Both the position numbers and the translations under genes were made by a program. From NCBI GenBank assembly GCA_008690995.1, contig VRMN01000003.1:1-64000 (forward strand): 64,000 nt of DNA, given 5' to 3'. The notes under the pieces were generated by a model that was given only the letters and a program-made list of their open reading frames with translations, ran no database searches and had not been told where the DNA came from. The DNA comes from Porphyridium purpureum. Its lineage: Eukaryota > Rhodophyta > Bangiophyceae > Porphyridiales > Porphyridiaceae. Positions 19,411 to 30,500 of this stretch are shown here, in pieces (within the stretch, counting starts at the first letter, position 1; every line of letters begins with the position of its first letter).

Positions 19411-19717
19411 TGTTCGGAAACCTCGCTCTTCTGATGGACAACCTCCAATCCAACGACCAAGTTTATCAAGTTCTAAACGTATAACTTTTCCAACTCGCAC
19501 TCCCTACCGAAGCCCACCGCGCTCGCGCTCAGCACCGAGCTTCGCGCGCGACTTATAAGCCAACGGACCCATTCTCCTACGCTCCTACCGCCGGCCAACA
19601 ACCGCAGCCGAGAGTTTCCCTTCTCAAGTCACGTCCCTTATCAGTGATCAGCTTAACGGCTTAACGACTAAAAGTTAACCACTAACCGTTAACCGCCATG
19701 CTCCACACATCTTAACA
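19411..19717 (-). repeat. copia LTR (3' LTR in element sense)
   Basis: Near-identical to 43099-43405. It holds a TTATAA box (CTTATAAG) and an array of 8-bp AACGG/CCGTTA-type units near its outer end. A short purine-rich tract in element sense lies just inside it (19718-19730). Confidence 0.92.
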
Positions 19718-20408
19718 CACTCCCTCCTTGGCGCGTGTTGTCATAAGCAACGTGTTTCGTGCTCGCGGAGCCGAGCAAGTTCGCACGGTGCTTTTCAAAG
19801 ACCTTGCCCTGGAGAGGTTTCGTTAACAGATCTGCGGTCAGATCTTCGGTTGGGCAATACACGACGCGTATGTCGCCTCTATCCGCTGCGTCGTGCACGA
19901 CGAAATACCGGATTCCGATGTGCTTTGTCCTCATGGAGGTTGGCTTGCCGTGTTTCATCAGCGCTATGGCAGAGTTGTTATCTTGAAGCAACACACTCTC
20001 TTTGAGCTCGAAGCCTTGATCGCGAAGGAACCGCGCCGTCCAAAGCACCTGCCCGAGACTGTCGCTGGCAGCGACAAGTTCGGCTTCTGTCGAACTTTTT
20101 GTCACAAGCTTCTGCTTGCTGCTCCTGGCGTACACAGCCCCGGTACCCAACGTGACCGAAGTCCCCGTGACCGACCTATAGTCGTCGCATGCACCGTACG
20201 ACGCGTCCGCACCGCAGACCACTGTTTTCTCCGTGCTCGCTCCAAGTCGCAGACCCATTTCTTGGGTGGCTGCCAAATACTTCATGACACGCTCCAGCTT
20301 TTGCCAATCGCGAATGTTCGGCTCGTGCACCCTCGTCGTCAGATACCCGACGGCCGTAAGGATGTCTGGCCTCACGCGTTTGGCTACGTACAACAGCTTC
20401 GCTGTCCA
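19718..20408 (-). mobile_element. copia segment: RNase H end of pol
   Basis: On the minus strand it encodes the end of reverse transcriptase and RNase H (AKLLYVAKRVRPDILTAVGY, GADASYG, STEAELVAASD, KHIGIRYFVVHD, DLLTKPL). These are copia signatures. The segment ends where gypsy A1 is inserted. Confidence 0.9.
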
Positions 20409-20709
20409 TGTTATCCGTTCGACCCCAGTCACCTAGAACGGTTCGGTTAATCCGAAACCGGTAAGCCGTTAAACCGGTAGACCGTTTAACCGTTTCTAGA
20501 AGCTTCTAGAGGTTCCAGAACCTTCTAGACGCGCGCAGAAATGCCAATGGTTTGCATTGTCATTTCTCTTGGCGCCTTGCTGTCCCTGGCGGAAGTAAGG
20601 GTATAAAAAGGCGACGCGCCTGCCCGGACTAGCCGGTCAGGTCTTGCTCGGAGAGAGAAGAGGTAAGAAGAAGACGCAGAGAGTAAAAAAAGGCACAGCA
20701 TTGGTAACA
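20409..20709 (+). repeat. gypsy A1 5' LTR
   Basis: 301 bp, TG...CA ends. In order it carries an 8-bp periodic array (CCGGTAAG, CCGTTAAA, CCGGTAGA, CCGTTTAA), two heat-shock elements and a TATA box (TATAAAAA at 20602-20609). Confidence 0.93.
20494..20530. promoter_or_regulatory. Two perfect heat-shock elements in the A1 5' LTR
   Basis: The first reads TTC-ta-GAA-gc-TTC-ta-GAG. The second, one base out of phase, reads TTC-ca-GAA-cc-TTC-ta-GAC. Alternating TTC/GAA with 2-bp spacers is the HSF binding consensus. They lie 70-110 bp upstream of the LTR TATA box. Copies occur at 25666-25702 and, in A2, at 26727-26763 and 31892-31928. Confidence 0.85.
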
Positions 20710-20711
20710 TT

Positions 20712-20726
20712 TGGTATCATCGCTGG
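20712..20726 (+). other. gypsy A1 primer-binding site
   Basis: TGGTATCATCGCTGG starts two bases after the 5' LTR. TGG pairs with the universal tRNA 3' CCA, and TGGTATCA resembles the methionine-tRNA class of primer sites. The A2 copy has the same sequence. Confidence 0.7.
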
Positions 20727-21277
20727 TTACCTGGGGTTGCTCTAAGGTTCTCTTAGAGTTTCTCTGGGGTTGCCTGGGTGGGAGAGTCTGCGGGTAAGGG
20801 GGTTCGAGTAAGTCGATCCGGAGGGTGCGACGGGTGGAAGCGGGTCTCAGTCTTGGCTGTACGATAGGCCTAGGCCTTGACGGCGGACTCGCTCTCTGCC
20901 TTAGCACGTATTAGTAGGCAAGAGCCGTAACGGTCAGCCTTCACTAGGATTCATCTTAGTGTCGCACGACCACCTTTGCGAAGGTAGGCGCCGAACACCT
21001 CCATACAAGATCGCATCTATAATCCCCGCCCCAGTGCAAAGGCCCGGGCCGCTCCCCATCCAGCGCAACAGAGGAGGATTGCTGTGTGCTTTGTTGTGTG
21101 TGCGTGAGCGGATTGCTGTGCGTGTGTGTGAGTGAGAGGACTGCTTCGTGTGTCGGTTCGTGTTCGTGAGGGCAATCGAAGCCCGTTCGTGTTGCGCGCA
21201 GCTGTTCGAGAGTGTGAGCAGCGGAGACTCGCTGTTTGTGTCGTTGTCGTCGTTGAGTGTGCTTGTTTCCAGAAAGC

Positions 21278-24200
21278 ATGGAGATTGATTCGGAGACGCT
21301 GGGACCACGTGGCCCGAAGGAGGCCCGTCTGATGAGGTTCGACGGGAAGAGGGACCTTCTGGTTGTGAAGACGTGGTTGTTCCAGGCGAGAAAGAAGATC
21401 TTGGGCCGGCTGTTGGAGAGCATCCACCCGGACGATTTGGAGAAACGTCTGCTTGCGGAGAGGCGTGCTGTGGACTTGGCATCAGACTACTTCGAGGGAG
21501 AGGCGCTTCATTGGTGGGTTCTAAACTGCGAACGCTACCCGCAGGAGATCCCCACGACGTGGAATGATTTTGCTGCCCTCGTCAGTGCTCGGTTCACGCC
21601 GCAGGATTCGATCAGGCGTGCAAGGGACAAGTTGACGCGTCTTTCGCAGAAAGGCCCGGCCCATGCGTATGTGGCGGCTTTTCAGGACGCGGCACTTGTG
21701 ATTCCGGACTTGTCGGACGCAGAAATGATGGACCGCTTTGTGAGGGGTCTGAAGCCCGAGGTCCGCTTGGAAGTGTACAAGCGAGGAGTGAGTACGTTCG
21801 CGGAGGCTGCGCAGGTGGCGGTGGTCGTGGATGACGCCATTCATGCGACTCGCGGCGTGCGTGATTCAAGTGTGAGGACGCCATTTTTCGGTCGCGCAGC
21901 GCAGGAAGGACCCGTCCCGATGGAGCTGGGACATGTGCAGGGTCAGAGGCGTGCTCGTACCGAGGTCATGTGCTGGAATTGTGGAAAGCTGGGACACATC
22001 GCCAGGAAGTGTCCCGAGGCAAGGAAGACTATCCAGCAGCTGGAAGGAGACTCGCCGGAGTCAAAAAACGAGGAGCTCGAGTAGAGAGGTTCCTCGGACA
22101 GTCAGAGGGAAAGGAGGCTCGCAGACGTTACGAGACCTCTAGGGGCGGCAATGAAGACCGCTGTGGTGGCCTTGGTAAGCCAAGGTCTGGCTGTCCGACA
22201 CCTTGTGGGCGAAACTCGAGCGCAAATCAGCCCGTGATCAAGGAACTTGGAGGAATGGGAGCTGCCATGCTTCTTCGAGTTCGAGGAAAAGTGCACAAGT
22301 CCGACGGAGAGGCCACGTTTTTGATCGACAGTGGCGCGACGGACAACTTTATGAGCGTGGACTTTGTGCTGAAATCCGACGGCCTGAAGCAGAAGGCGTC
22401 GTGGAAGAGAGATCATGTGACCCTGGCAGACGGGTCTGTATTGGAGACAGCCGGAGAAGTTTCCAATGTCAAGTTTACACTGAGCGATGGGTACTCAGGA
22501 ACCGCTAACTTTGCCATTTGCCGGATCGCGGGACAAGACGCAATTCTGGGCATGGAGTGGCTGAAGCGGGAGAACCCAGTGATTGATTGGCAGTCTGGCA
22601 TGTTGGCCTACGGAGAGAAGAGGGCCTGGAGCATGACGCAGATGCTGGTGCCGCGGAAAGAGCTCCGTCGGCTGTTGAAGAGTCAGGAGGTAGAAGAGTG
22701 CTACCTCGGCGTGCTGAAAGGAAGGGAAGAGCCCTGTTCAGTGGAGCGCAAAGAAGCTGACTCTGTGAAGAAGATGCTCAATGATTTCGAAAATCTGTTC
22801 GAGGAGCCGCGAGGGCTGCCTGAGAGCCGAACAGTGGAGCATGTGATTAGGCTGAAAGATGAAAAGCCTGTGAGAGTGGGCAGGGTCTACCGACTGAGCC
22901 CTGCGGAGTTGAAAGTCCTCCGAGAGACTTTGGATGACTTGCTGGACAAAGGATTCGTCCAGCCGAGTCAGAGCCCGTTTGGAGCACCCGTGCTGCTCGT
23001 GAAGAAGAAAGACGGCAGCATGAGGATGTGCGTCGATTATCGGGCGTTGAACGACGCAACTGTGAAGGACCGGTATCCGTTGCCAAACATGGATGAGTTG
23101 CTGGATCGACTGGGCGCAGCTCATTGTTTTTCAAAGTTGGATTTGGCATCGGGATACCACCAGTTGCGTGTTCGGAGAGAGGACGTGCCGAAGACCGCGT
23201 TCCAGACCAGGTACGGACAGTTCGAGTTCCGTGTGATGCCGTTTGGTCTTTGCAACGCGCCGGCAACATTTCAGAGGGCCATGAACGAGCTGTTTGCAGA
23301 TCTGCTGGACAAGACCGTCATTGTCTACTTGGACGATATTTTGGTCTTTACCAAGGATAGGCAGTCGCATGCTGAGGTCCTGAAGGAAGTGTTGTCGCGC
23401 TTGCAAAAGGCGGGGTATCGTTTGAAGCGCAAGAAGTGCAGCTTCTTCGTTTCTGAAGTCGAATACCTGGGGAACATTGTGGGAAACGGTTGCGTGAAGA
23501 TGGATCCACGGAAGGTGGAAGCTTTGAGAGATTGGCCAGTGCCAAAGACGGTGACAGAGTTGAGATCCTTTTTGGGAATGACAAACTGGTTTCGCAGGTT
23601 TGTCAAAGGATACTCTACCGTCGTGGCGCCGCTGACTTCGCTGTTGCAGAACGCAAAGTCGAAGAAGCAGCTGATCGAACTGGGAGATGAAGGCAAGTCG
23701 GCCTTCGAGAAGATTGTGGGGATGTTGACGGAAGCGCCGGTGTTGGCCTTGCCAGACCCTGAAAAGCCATTTGAGGCGTACACGGACCGCTCTGAAGTCG
23801 CGGTGGGGGGATGGCTGGCACAGGAAGGCAGACCGGTCGCGTTTACGTCAAGGAAGCTGCTGGACCGAGAGACCAGGTACAGCAGTTATGAAGGTGAGCT
23901 CATGGCCGTCATTCACTGTCTGCGAGAGTTTCGACCTTATCTATACGGAGCAAAGTTTGTGCTGCATACAGATCATGAGGCGTTGAAACATTTGATGACG
24001 CAGAAGGAGCTGAATGGCCGGCAAGCACGGTGGCTGGACTTTTTAGCCGAGTTTGATATCATAATCGACTATGTGAAGGGAAAGTCGAACGTGGTAGCCG
24101 ATGCTTTGTCGAGGAAGCCAGAGCTGCACGCGCTAGAGTACCAGGTTCGATGTGAGGAATTTGGTACGAGTTTCCAAGCATTCGTGGGTTCGTACTCGAG

Positions 24201-25461
24201 TGACCCAGACTTTGGTACTTTGATGGGTAACTTACCGACCCACCAGGGTTTTCGAACGGAAGCTGGGCTCTTGTATTTGAGGAATCGCGTTTGCGTGCCG
24301 AGGAAATTCAGAGAGCGTGTCATGCAGCTCCACCACGATATCCCGACAGCAGGGCACCGTGGAGCGGACACGACGTATGCATCTTTGATCACTCGCTTCT
24401 ACTGGCCAAAGATGAAGCGAGACGTGAGCCGTTTTGTGAAGACTTGTCATGCATGCCAAGTGACAAAGTCAGAGAATCGGTCGTTTGGAAAGCTGAAGCC
24501 CTTGTCGATCCCAGAAGGACCTTGGGTCGACATCTCGATGGACTTCGTGACGGAGCTGCCTCGGAGCGAAGGCAGCTGTGATGCAATCATGACTGTGGTG
24601 GATCGCTATTCGAAGATGGCGCTGTTTATCCCGACGCGCAAGGACTTGACAGCAAAGCGTTGCGCTGACTTGTTCGTGAAGCACGTCGTGAGCCGCTTCG
24701 GATACCCCAAGTCGATTGTATCGGACCGAGATCCGCTGTTTACGTCAACATTTTGGCAGCAGCTGAGCAAGCGGGTGGGCATGAAGTTGGCAATGTCTAC
24801 CGCCAACCACCCGCAGACAGATGGCCAAACTGAGCGAGTGAACCGCGTGATTCGGGAAATGCTCAAGTTAATGGCGACGAATAGTGGCTGGGTGCGAGAC
24901 TTGCCGTTGTACGAGTTTGCGTACAACTCTGCACCAAGCAGTGCCACTGGATTCGCGCCGTTCAAAGTGGTATATGGAAGGGATCCTTGGTTTCCACCGA
25001 GCGAAGGGTGGAGGCCTGCGCGCGACGGACAGACAAAGGACATGGCGGAGCACTGGTTTCGCCTGTGCAAAGTCCATGAAGAAGTCCGCGACAATTTGAT
25101 CGAAGCCCAGGGGAGAATGCAGAAGTTCTTCGATCGACGCAAGGATGCCCGGGAGTTTCAAGTTGGTGATCAAGTGTTGGTCACGGCGCCGCAACTGCGG
25201 CCGAACAAGAGTGATTTGGAGGCACCAAAGTTTCTTGGTCCGGTGCCTGTCATTGAGAAGGTAAGCTCGCATGCTTACCGAGTGGTTTTGCCTGAGGGTG
25301 TGGCTTGTCATGATGTTTTTCCGATCCAACATCTGAAGCCATACTATGGACGCGAAGACTACATGGCAGGGGAAAATGATGAAGAAGTACCCGACGAAAT
25401 GCCGGCGTCCGATTCTGAGCCAGACTTGATGAAAATTATCGAAGAGTCTGACTCTGAATGA
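21278..25461 (+). CDS. gypsy A1 gag-pol region
   Basis: Gag begins MEIDSETLGPRG and includes a capsid-type region and a CCHC knuckle (CWNCGKLGHIARKC). Pol has an aspartic protease (FLIDSGATDNFMS), reverse transcriptase (YLDDILVF), RNase H and an integrase with an HHCC zinc site and D,D,E core (YSKMALFIPTRK, SDRDPLFTS, NHPQTDGQTERVNR). Gag and pol are read in different, overlapping frames, a layout known in Ty3 elements. Treated here as part of the mobile element, not a host gene. Confidence 0.9.
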
Positions 25462-25580
25462 CTTGGGTATTGTGAGAAGTTTGCTAGGCAGAGGTTTTCT
25501 CCCGGAGCGCGGGTTCCTCGAGCCAAGAATGCAACTTAGTTTGAAGTCTCGCCGAGACGTCGAGCCAAGAGGGGGGGAGA

Positions 25581-25881
25581 TGTTATCCGTTCGACCCCAG
25601 TCACCTAGAACGGTTCGGTTAATCCGAAACCGGTAAGCCGTTAAACCGGTAGACCGTTTAACCGTTTCTAGAAGCTTCTAGAGGTTCCAGAACCTTCTAG
25701 ACGCGCGCAGAAATGCCAATGGTTTGCATTGTCATTTCTCTTGGCGCCTTGCTGTCCCTGGCGGAAGTAAGGGTATAAAAAGGCGACGCGCCTGCCCGGA
25801 CTAGCCGGTCAGGTCTTGCTCGGAGAGAGAAGAGGTAAGAAGAAGACGCAGAGAGTAAAAAAAGGCACAGCATTGGTAACA
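25581..25881 (+). repeat. gypsy A1 3' LTR
   Basis: Identical by eye to the 5' LTR. It is preceded by a G-rich purine tract (about 25568-25579). Confidence 0.93.
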
Positions 25882-26641
25882 TTCCACGTGTGGAAATCGT
25901 CTTTCTTATCTCTTGTGAGCCTTTCGGTCGATCCCACTTCGTACAGGTCAGTACCTGCCGGCGTGCGCGCCCGTCCACTTGCACCAAACTCGCTCAGCAT
26001 GGTGCCGATGTATCCATTCATGCTAACCAGCACAGTGGCTGTACTTCTGTCAAATGCAAAGCGCATACCCAGGTACTCGACAGTATCCCCCTGCTCTCTC
26101 TGCAGTCCTGGGTACCTGCGCTCGATTTCATCCAACACAATTTTCACCTCGCGCGCGGACGGAGCGAACACGATTATGTCGTCAACGTGTATTGCGAGCG
26201 ATACATTGCCGCGTCTGAATACGCACTCGTCGAATCGATTCTGCGAAAAGCGCAGTTCTTGCAACATCTTTTTTACCGTCAGGAACCACTGGCGCGCGGC
26301 CATGATTGTTCCGTACAGCGCCTTTTTCAAAACGCACACCAAGCCGCCATCGGAGCGCACGTAACGAAGATACTTGTCGTCTAGGCCACATAACACCCTC
26401 GTCAGGTACCTGTCCAACCTCACGTGTACCTTTGGACCATCAGGAGGCATTAGTGCATTCAAGAACGCACCGGGAAAGTCAGCCTTACCCACAGCGTACT
26501 TTGCGTTGGCTGCTATTGCTGCGAGCAATAACAGACTATCTGTGGCAACAGTCGGTGACGACTTCTTCGGGTACACTGCTGGATCCTGGTGATTGCCTCC
26601 CGCTACAACTCTGGCTTTGATTTTCTGGATCGATCCATCTG
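25882..26641 (-). mobile_element. copia segment: reverse transcriptase core
   Basis: On the minus strand it encodes ADFPGAFLNALMPP, ALYGTIMAARQWF, a VDDIIVF catalytic box and YLGMRFAFDR, all copia reverse-transcriptase signatures. It is bounded by gypsy A1 on the left and gypsy A2 on the right. Confidence 0.9.
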
Positions 26642-26934
26642 TGTTATCCGTTCGACCCCAGTCACCTAGAACGGTTCGGTTAATCCGAAACCGGTAAGCC
26701 GTTAAACCGGTAGACCGTTTAACCGTTTCTAGAAGCTTCTAGAGGTTCCAGAAACTTCTAGACGCGCGCAGAAATGCCAATGATTTGCATTGTCATTTCT
26801 CTTGGCGCCTTGCTGTCCCTGGCGGAAGTAAGGGTATAAAAAGGCGACGCGCCTGCCCGGACTAGCCGGTCAGGTCTTGCTCGGAGACAGAAGAGGTAAG
26901 AAGAAGCAGAGTAAAAGGCACAGCATTGGTAACA
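26642..26934 (+). repeat. gypsy A2 5' LTR
   Basis: 293 bp. It has the same modules as in A1: 8-bp array, two perfect heat-shock elements (26727-26763) and a TATAAAAA box. Confidence 0.93.
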
Positions 26935-27502
26935 TTTGGTATCATCGCTGGTTACCTGGGGTTGCTCTAAGGTTCTCTTAGAGTTTCTCCGGGGTTGCCT
27001 GGGTGGGAGAGTCTGCGGGTAAGGGGGTTCGAGTAAGTCGATCCGGAGGGTGCGACGGGTGGAAGCGGGTCTCAGTCTTGGCTGTACAATAGGCCTAGGC
27101 CTTGACGGCGGACTCGCTCTCTGCCTTAGCACGTATTAGTAGGCAAGAGCCGTAACGGTCAGCCTTCACTAGGATTCATCCTAGTGTCGCACGACCACCT
27201 TTGCGAAGGTAGGCGCCGAACACTTCCATACAAGATCGCATCTATAATCCCCGCCCCAGTGCAAAGGCCCGGGCCGCTCCCCATCCAGCGCAACAGAGGA
27301 GGATTGCTGTGTGCTTTCTTGTGTGTGCGTGAGCGGATTGCTGTACGTGTGTGTGAGTGAGAGGACTGCTTCGTGTGTCGGTTTGTGTTCGTGAGGGCAA
27401 TCGAAGCCCGTTCGTGTTGCGCGCAGCTGTTCGAGAGTGTGAGCAGCGGAGACTCGCGGTTTGTGTCGTTGTCGTCGTTGAGTGTGCTTGTTTCCAGAAA
27501 GC

Positions 27503-30500
27503 ATGGAGATTGATTCGGAGACGCTGGGACCACGTGGCCCGAAGGAGGCCCGTCTGATGAGGTTCGACGGGAAGAGGGACCTTCTGGTTGTGAAGACGTG
27601 GTTGTTCCAGGCGAGAAAGAAGATCTTGGGCCGGCTGTTGGAGAGCATCCACCCGGACGATTTGGAGAAACGTCTGCTTGCGGAGAGGCGTGCTGTGGAC
27701 CTGGCATCAGACTATTTCGAGGGAGAGGCGCTTCATTGGTGGGTTCTAAACTGCGAACGCTACCCGCAGGAGATCCCCACGACGTGGAATGATTTTGCTG
27801 CCCTCGTGAGTGCTCGGTTCACGCCGCAGGATTCGATCAGGCGTGCAAGGGACAAGTTGACGCGTCTTTCGCAGAAAGGCCCGGCCCATGCGTATGTGGC
27901 GGCTTTTCAGGACGCGGCACTTGTGATTCCGGACTTGTCGGACGCAGAAATGATGGACCGCTTTGTGAGGGGTCTGAAGCCCGAGGTCCGCCTGGAAGTT
28001 TACAAGCGAGGAGTGAGTACGTTTGCGGAGGCTGCGCAGGTGGCGGTGGTCGTGGACGACGCCATTCATGCGACCCGCGGCGTGCGTGATTCAAGTGTGA
28101 GGACGCCATTTTTCGGTCGTGCAGCGCAGGAAGGACCTGTCCCGATGGAGCTGGGACATGTGCAGGGTCAGAGGCGTGTTCGTACCGAGCTCAAATGCTG
28201 GAATTGTGGAAGGCCGGGGCACATCGCCAGGAAGTGTCCCGAGGCAAGGAAGACTATGCAGCAGCTGGAGGGAGACTCGCTGGAGTCAAAAAAACGAGGA
28301 GCTCGAGTAGAGAGGTTCCTCGGACAGTCAGAGGGAAAGGAGGCTCGCAGACGTTACGAGACCTCTAGGGGCGGCAATGGAGACCGCTGTGGTGGCCTTG
28401 GTAAGCCAAGGTCTGGCTGTCCGACGCCTTGTGGGCGAAACTCGAGCGCAAATCAGCCCGTGATCAAGGAACTTGGAGGAATGGGAGCTGCCATGCTTCT
28501 TCGAGTTCGAGGAAAAGTGCACAAGTCCGACGGAGAGGCCACGTTTTTGATTGACAGTGGCGCGACGGACAACTTTATGAGCGTGGACTTTGTGCAGAAA
28601 TCCGACGGCCTGAAGCGGAAGGCGTCGTGGAAGAGAGATCATGTGACCCTGGCAGACGGGTCTGTATTGGAGACAGCCGGAGAAGTCTCCAATGTCAAGT
28701 TTGAACTGAGCGATGGGTACTCAGGGGCCGCTAACTTTGCCATTTGCCGGATTGCGGGACAAGACGCAATCTTGGGCATGGAGTGGCTGAAGCGGGAGAA
28801 CCCAGTGATTGATTGGCAGTCTGGCATGTTGGCCTACGGAGAGAAGAAGGCCTGGAGCATGACGCAGATGCTGGTGCCACGGAAAGAGCTCCGTCGGCTG
28901 TTGAAGAGTCAAGAGGTAGAAGAGTGCTACCTCGGCGTGCTGAAAGGAAGGGAGGAGCCCTGTTCAGTGGAGCGCAAAGAAGCTGACTCTGTGAGAAAGA
29001 TGCTCAAGGATTTCGAAAATCTGTTCGAGGAGCCACGTGGGCTGCCTGAGAGCCGAACAGTGGAGCATGTGATTAGACTGAAAGATGAAAAGCCTGTGAG
29101 AGTGGGCAGGGTCTACCGACTGAGCCCTGCGGAGTTGAAAGTCCTCCGAGAGACTTTGGATGATTTGCTGGACAAAGGATTCGTCCAGCCGAGTCAGAGC
29201 CCGTTTGGAGCACCCGTGCTGTTCGTGAAGAAGAAAGACGGCAGCATGAGGATGTGTGTCGATTATCGGGCGTTGAACGACGCAACTGTGAAGGACCGGT
29301 ATCCGTTGCCAAACATGGATGAGTTGCTGGATCGACTGGGAGCAGCTCACTGTTTCTCAAAATTGGACTTGGCATCGGGATACCACCAGTTGCGTGTTCG
29401 GGGAGAGGACGTGCCGAAGACCGCGTTCCAGACCAGGTACGGACAGTTCGAGTTCCGTGTGATGCCGTTTGGTCTTTGCAACGCGCCGGCAACTTTTCAG
29501 AGGGCCATGAACGAGCTGTTTGCAGATCTGCTGGACAAGACCGTCATTGTCTACTTGGACGATATTTTGGTCTTTACCAAGGATAGGCAGTCGCATGCTG
29601 AGGTCCTGAAGGAAGTGTTGTCGCGCTTGCAAAAGGCGGGGTATCGTTTGAAGCGCAAGAAGTGCAGCTTCTTCGTTTCTGAAGTCGAATACCTGGGGAA
29701 CATTGTCGGCAACGGTTGCGTGAAGATGGATCCACGGAAGGTGGAAGCTTTGAGAGATTGGCCAGTGCCAAAGACGGTGACGGAGTTGAGATCCTTTTTG
29801 GGAATGACAAACTGGTTTCGCAGGTTTGTCAAAGGATACTCTACCGTCGTGGCGCCGCTGACTTCGCTGTTGCAGAACGCAAAGTCGAAGAAGCAGCTGA
29901 TCGAGCTGGGAGATGAAGGCAAGACGGCCTTCGAGAATATTGTGGGGATGTTGACGGAAGCGCCGGTGTTGGCCTTGCCAGACCCTGAAAAGCCATTTGA
30001 GGTGTACACGGACCGCTCTGAAGTCGCGGTGGGGGGATGGCTGGCACAGGAAGGCAGACCGGTCGCGTTTACGTCGAGGAAGCTGCTGGACCGAGAGACC
30101 AGGTACAGCAGCTATGAAGGTGAGCTCATGGCTGTCATCCACTGTCTGCGAGAGTTTCGACCTTATCTGTACGGGGCAAAGTTTGTGCTGCATACAGATC
30201 ATGAGGCGTTGAAACATTTGATGACGCAGAAGGAGCTGAATGGCCGGCAAGCACGGTGGCTGGACTTTTTAGCCGAGTTTGATATCACAATCGACTATGT
30301 GAAGGGAAAGTCGAACGTGGTAGCCGATGCTTTGTCGAGAAAGCCAGAGTTGCATGCGCTAGAGTACCAAGTTCGGTGTGATGAATTTGGTGCGGGTTTC
30401 CAGGCATTCGTGGGTTCGTACTCGAGTGACCCAGACTTTGGTGCTTTGATGGGGAATTTACCGACCCACCAGGGTTTTCGAACCGAAGCTGGGCTCTTGT

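Larger units (their letters stand above)
20409..25881 (+). mobile_element. Ty3/gypsy element A1, nested in copia
   Basis: 5473 bp with two 301-bp LTRs (20409-20709 and 25581-25881) that look identical. The LTRs start TGTTATCC and end GGTAACA. The flanking five bases are GTCCA and TTCCA, a target duplication with one mismatch. Inside are a primer-binding site two bases after the LTR, a leader of about 570 bp, gag, then pol in the order protease, reverse transcriptase, RNase H, integrase, and a purine tract before the 3' LTR. No chromodomain is seen. Identical LTRs imply recent insertion. It looks whole, or has at most one break. Confidence 0.93.

Noticed and set aside
19650-19695. TTAACCGTTAACC-like sequence considered as interstitial telomere repeat
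   Set aside because: Period is 8 bp with a CCGTT core and it lies inside an LTR; not a telomere-type unit.
20934-21482. Antisense open frame in the gypsy A1 leader, repeated in A2
   Set aside because: Shadow of the leader and gag; same in both copies; no family features.
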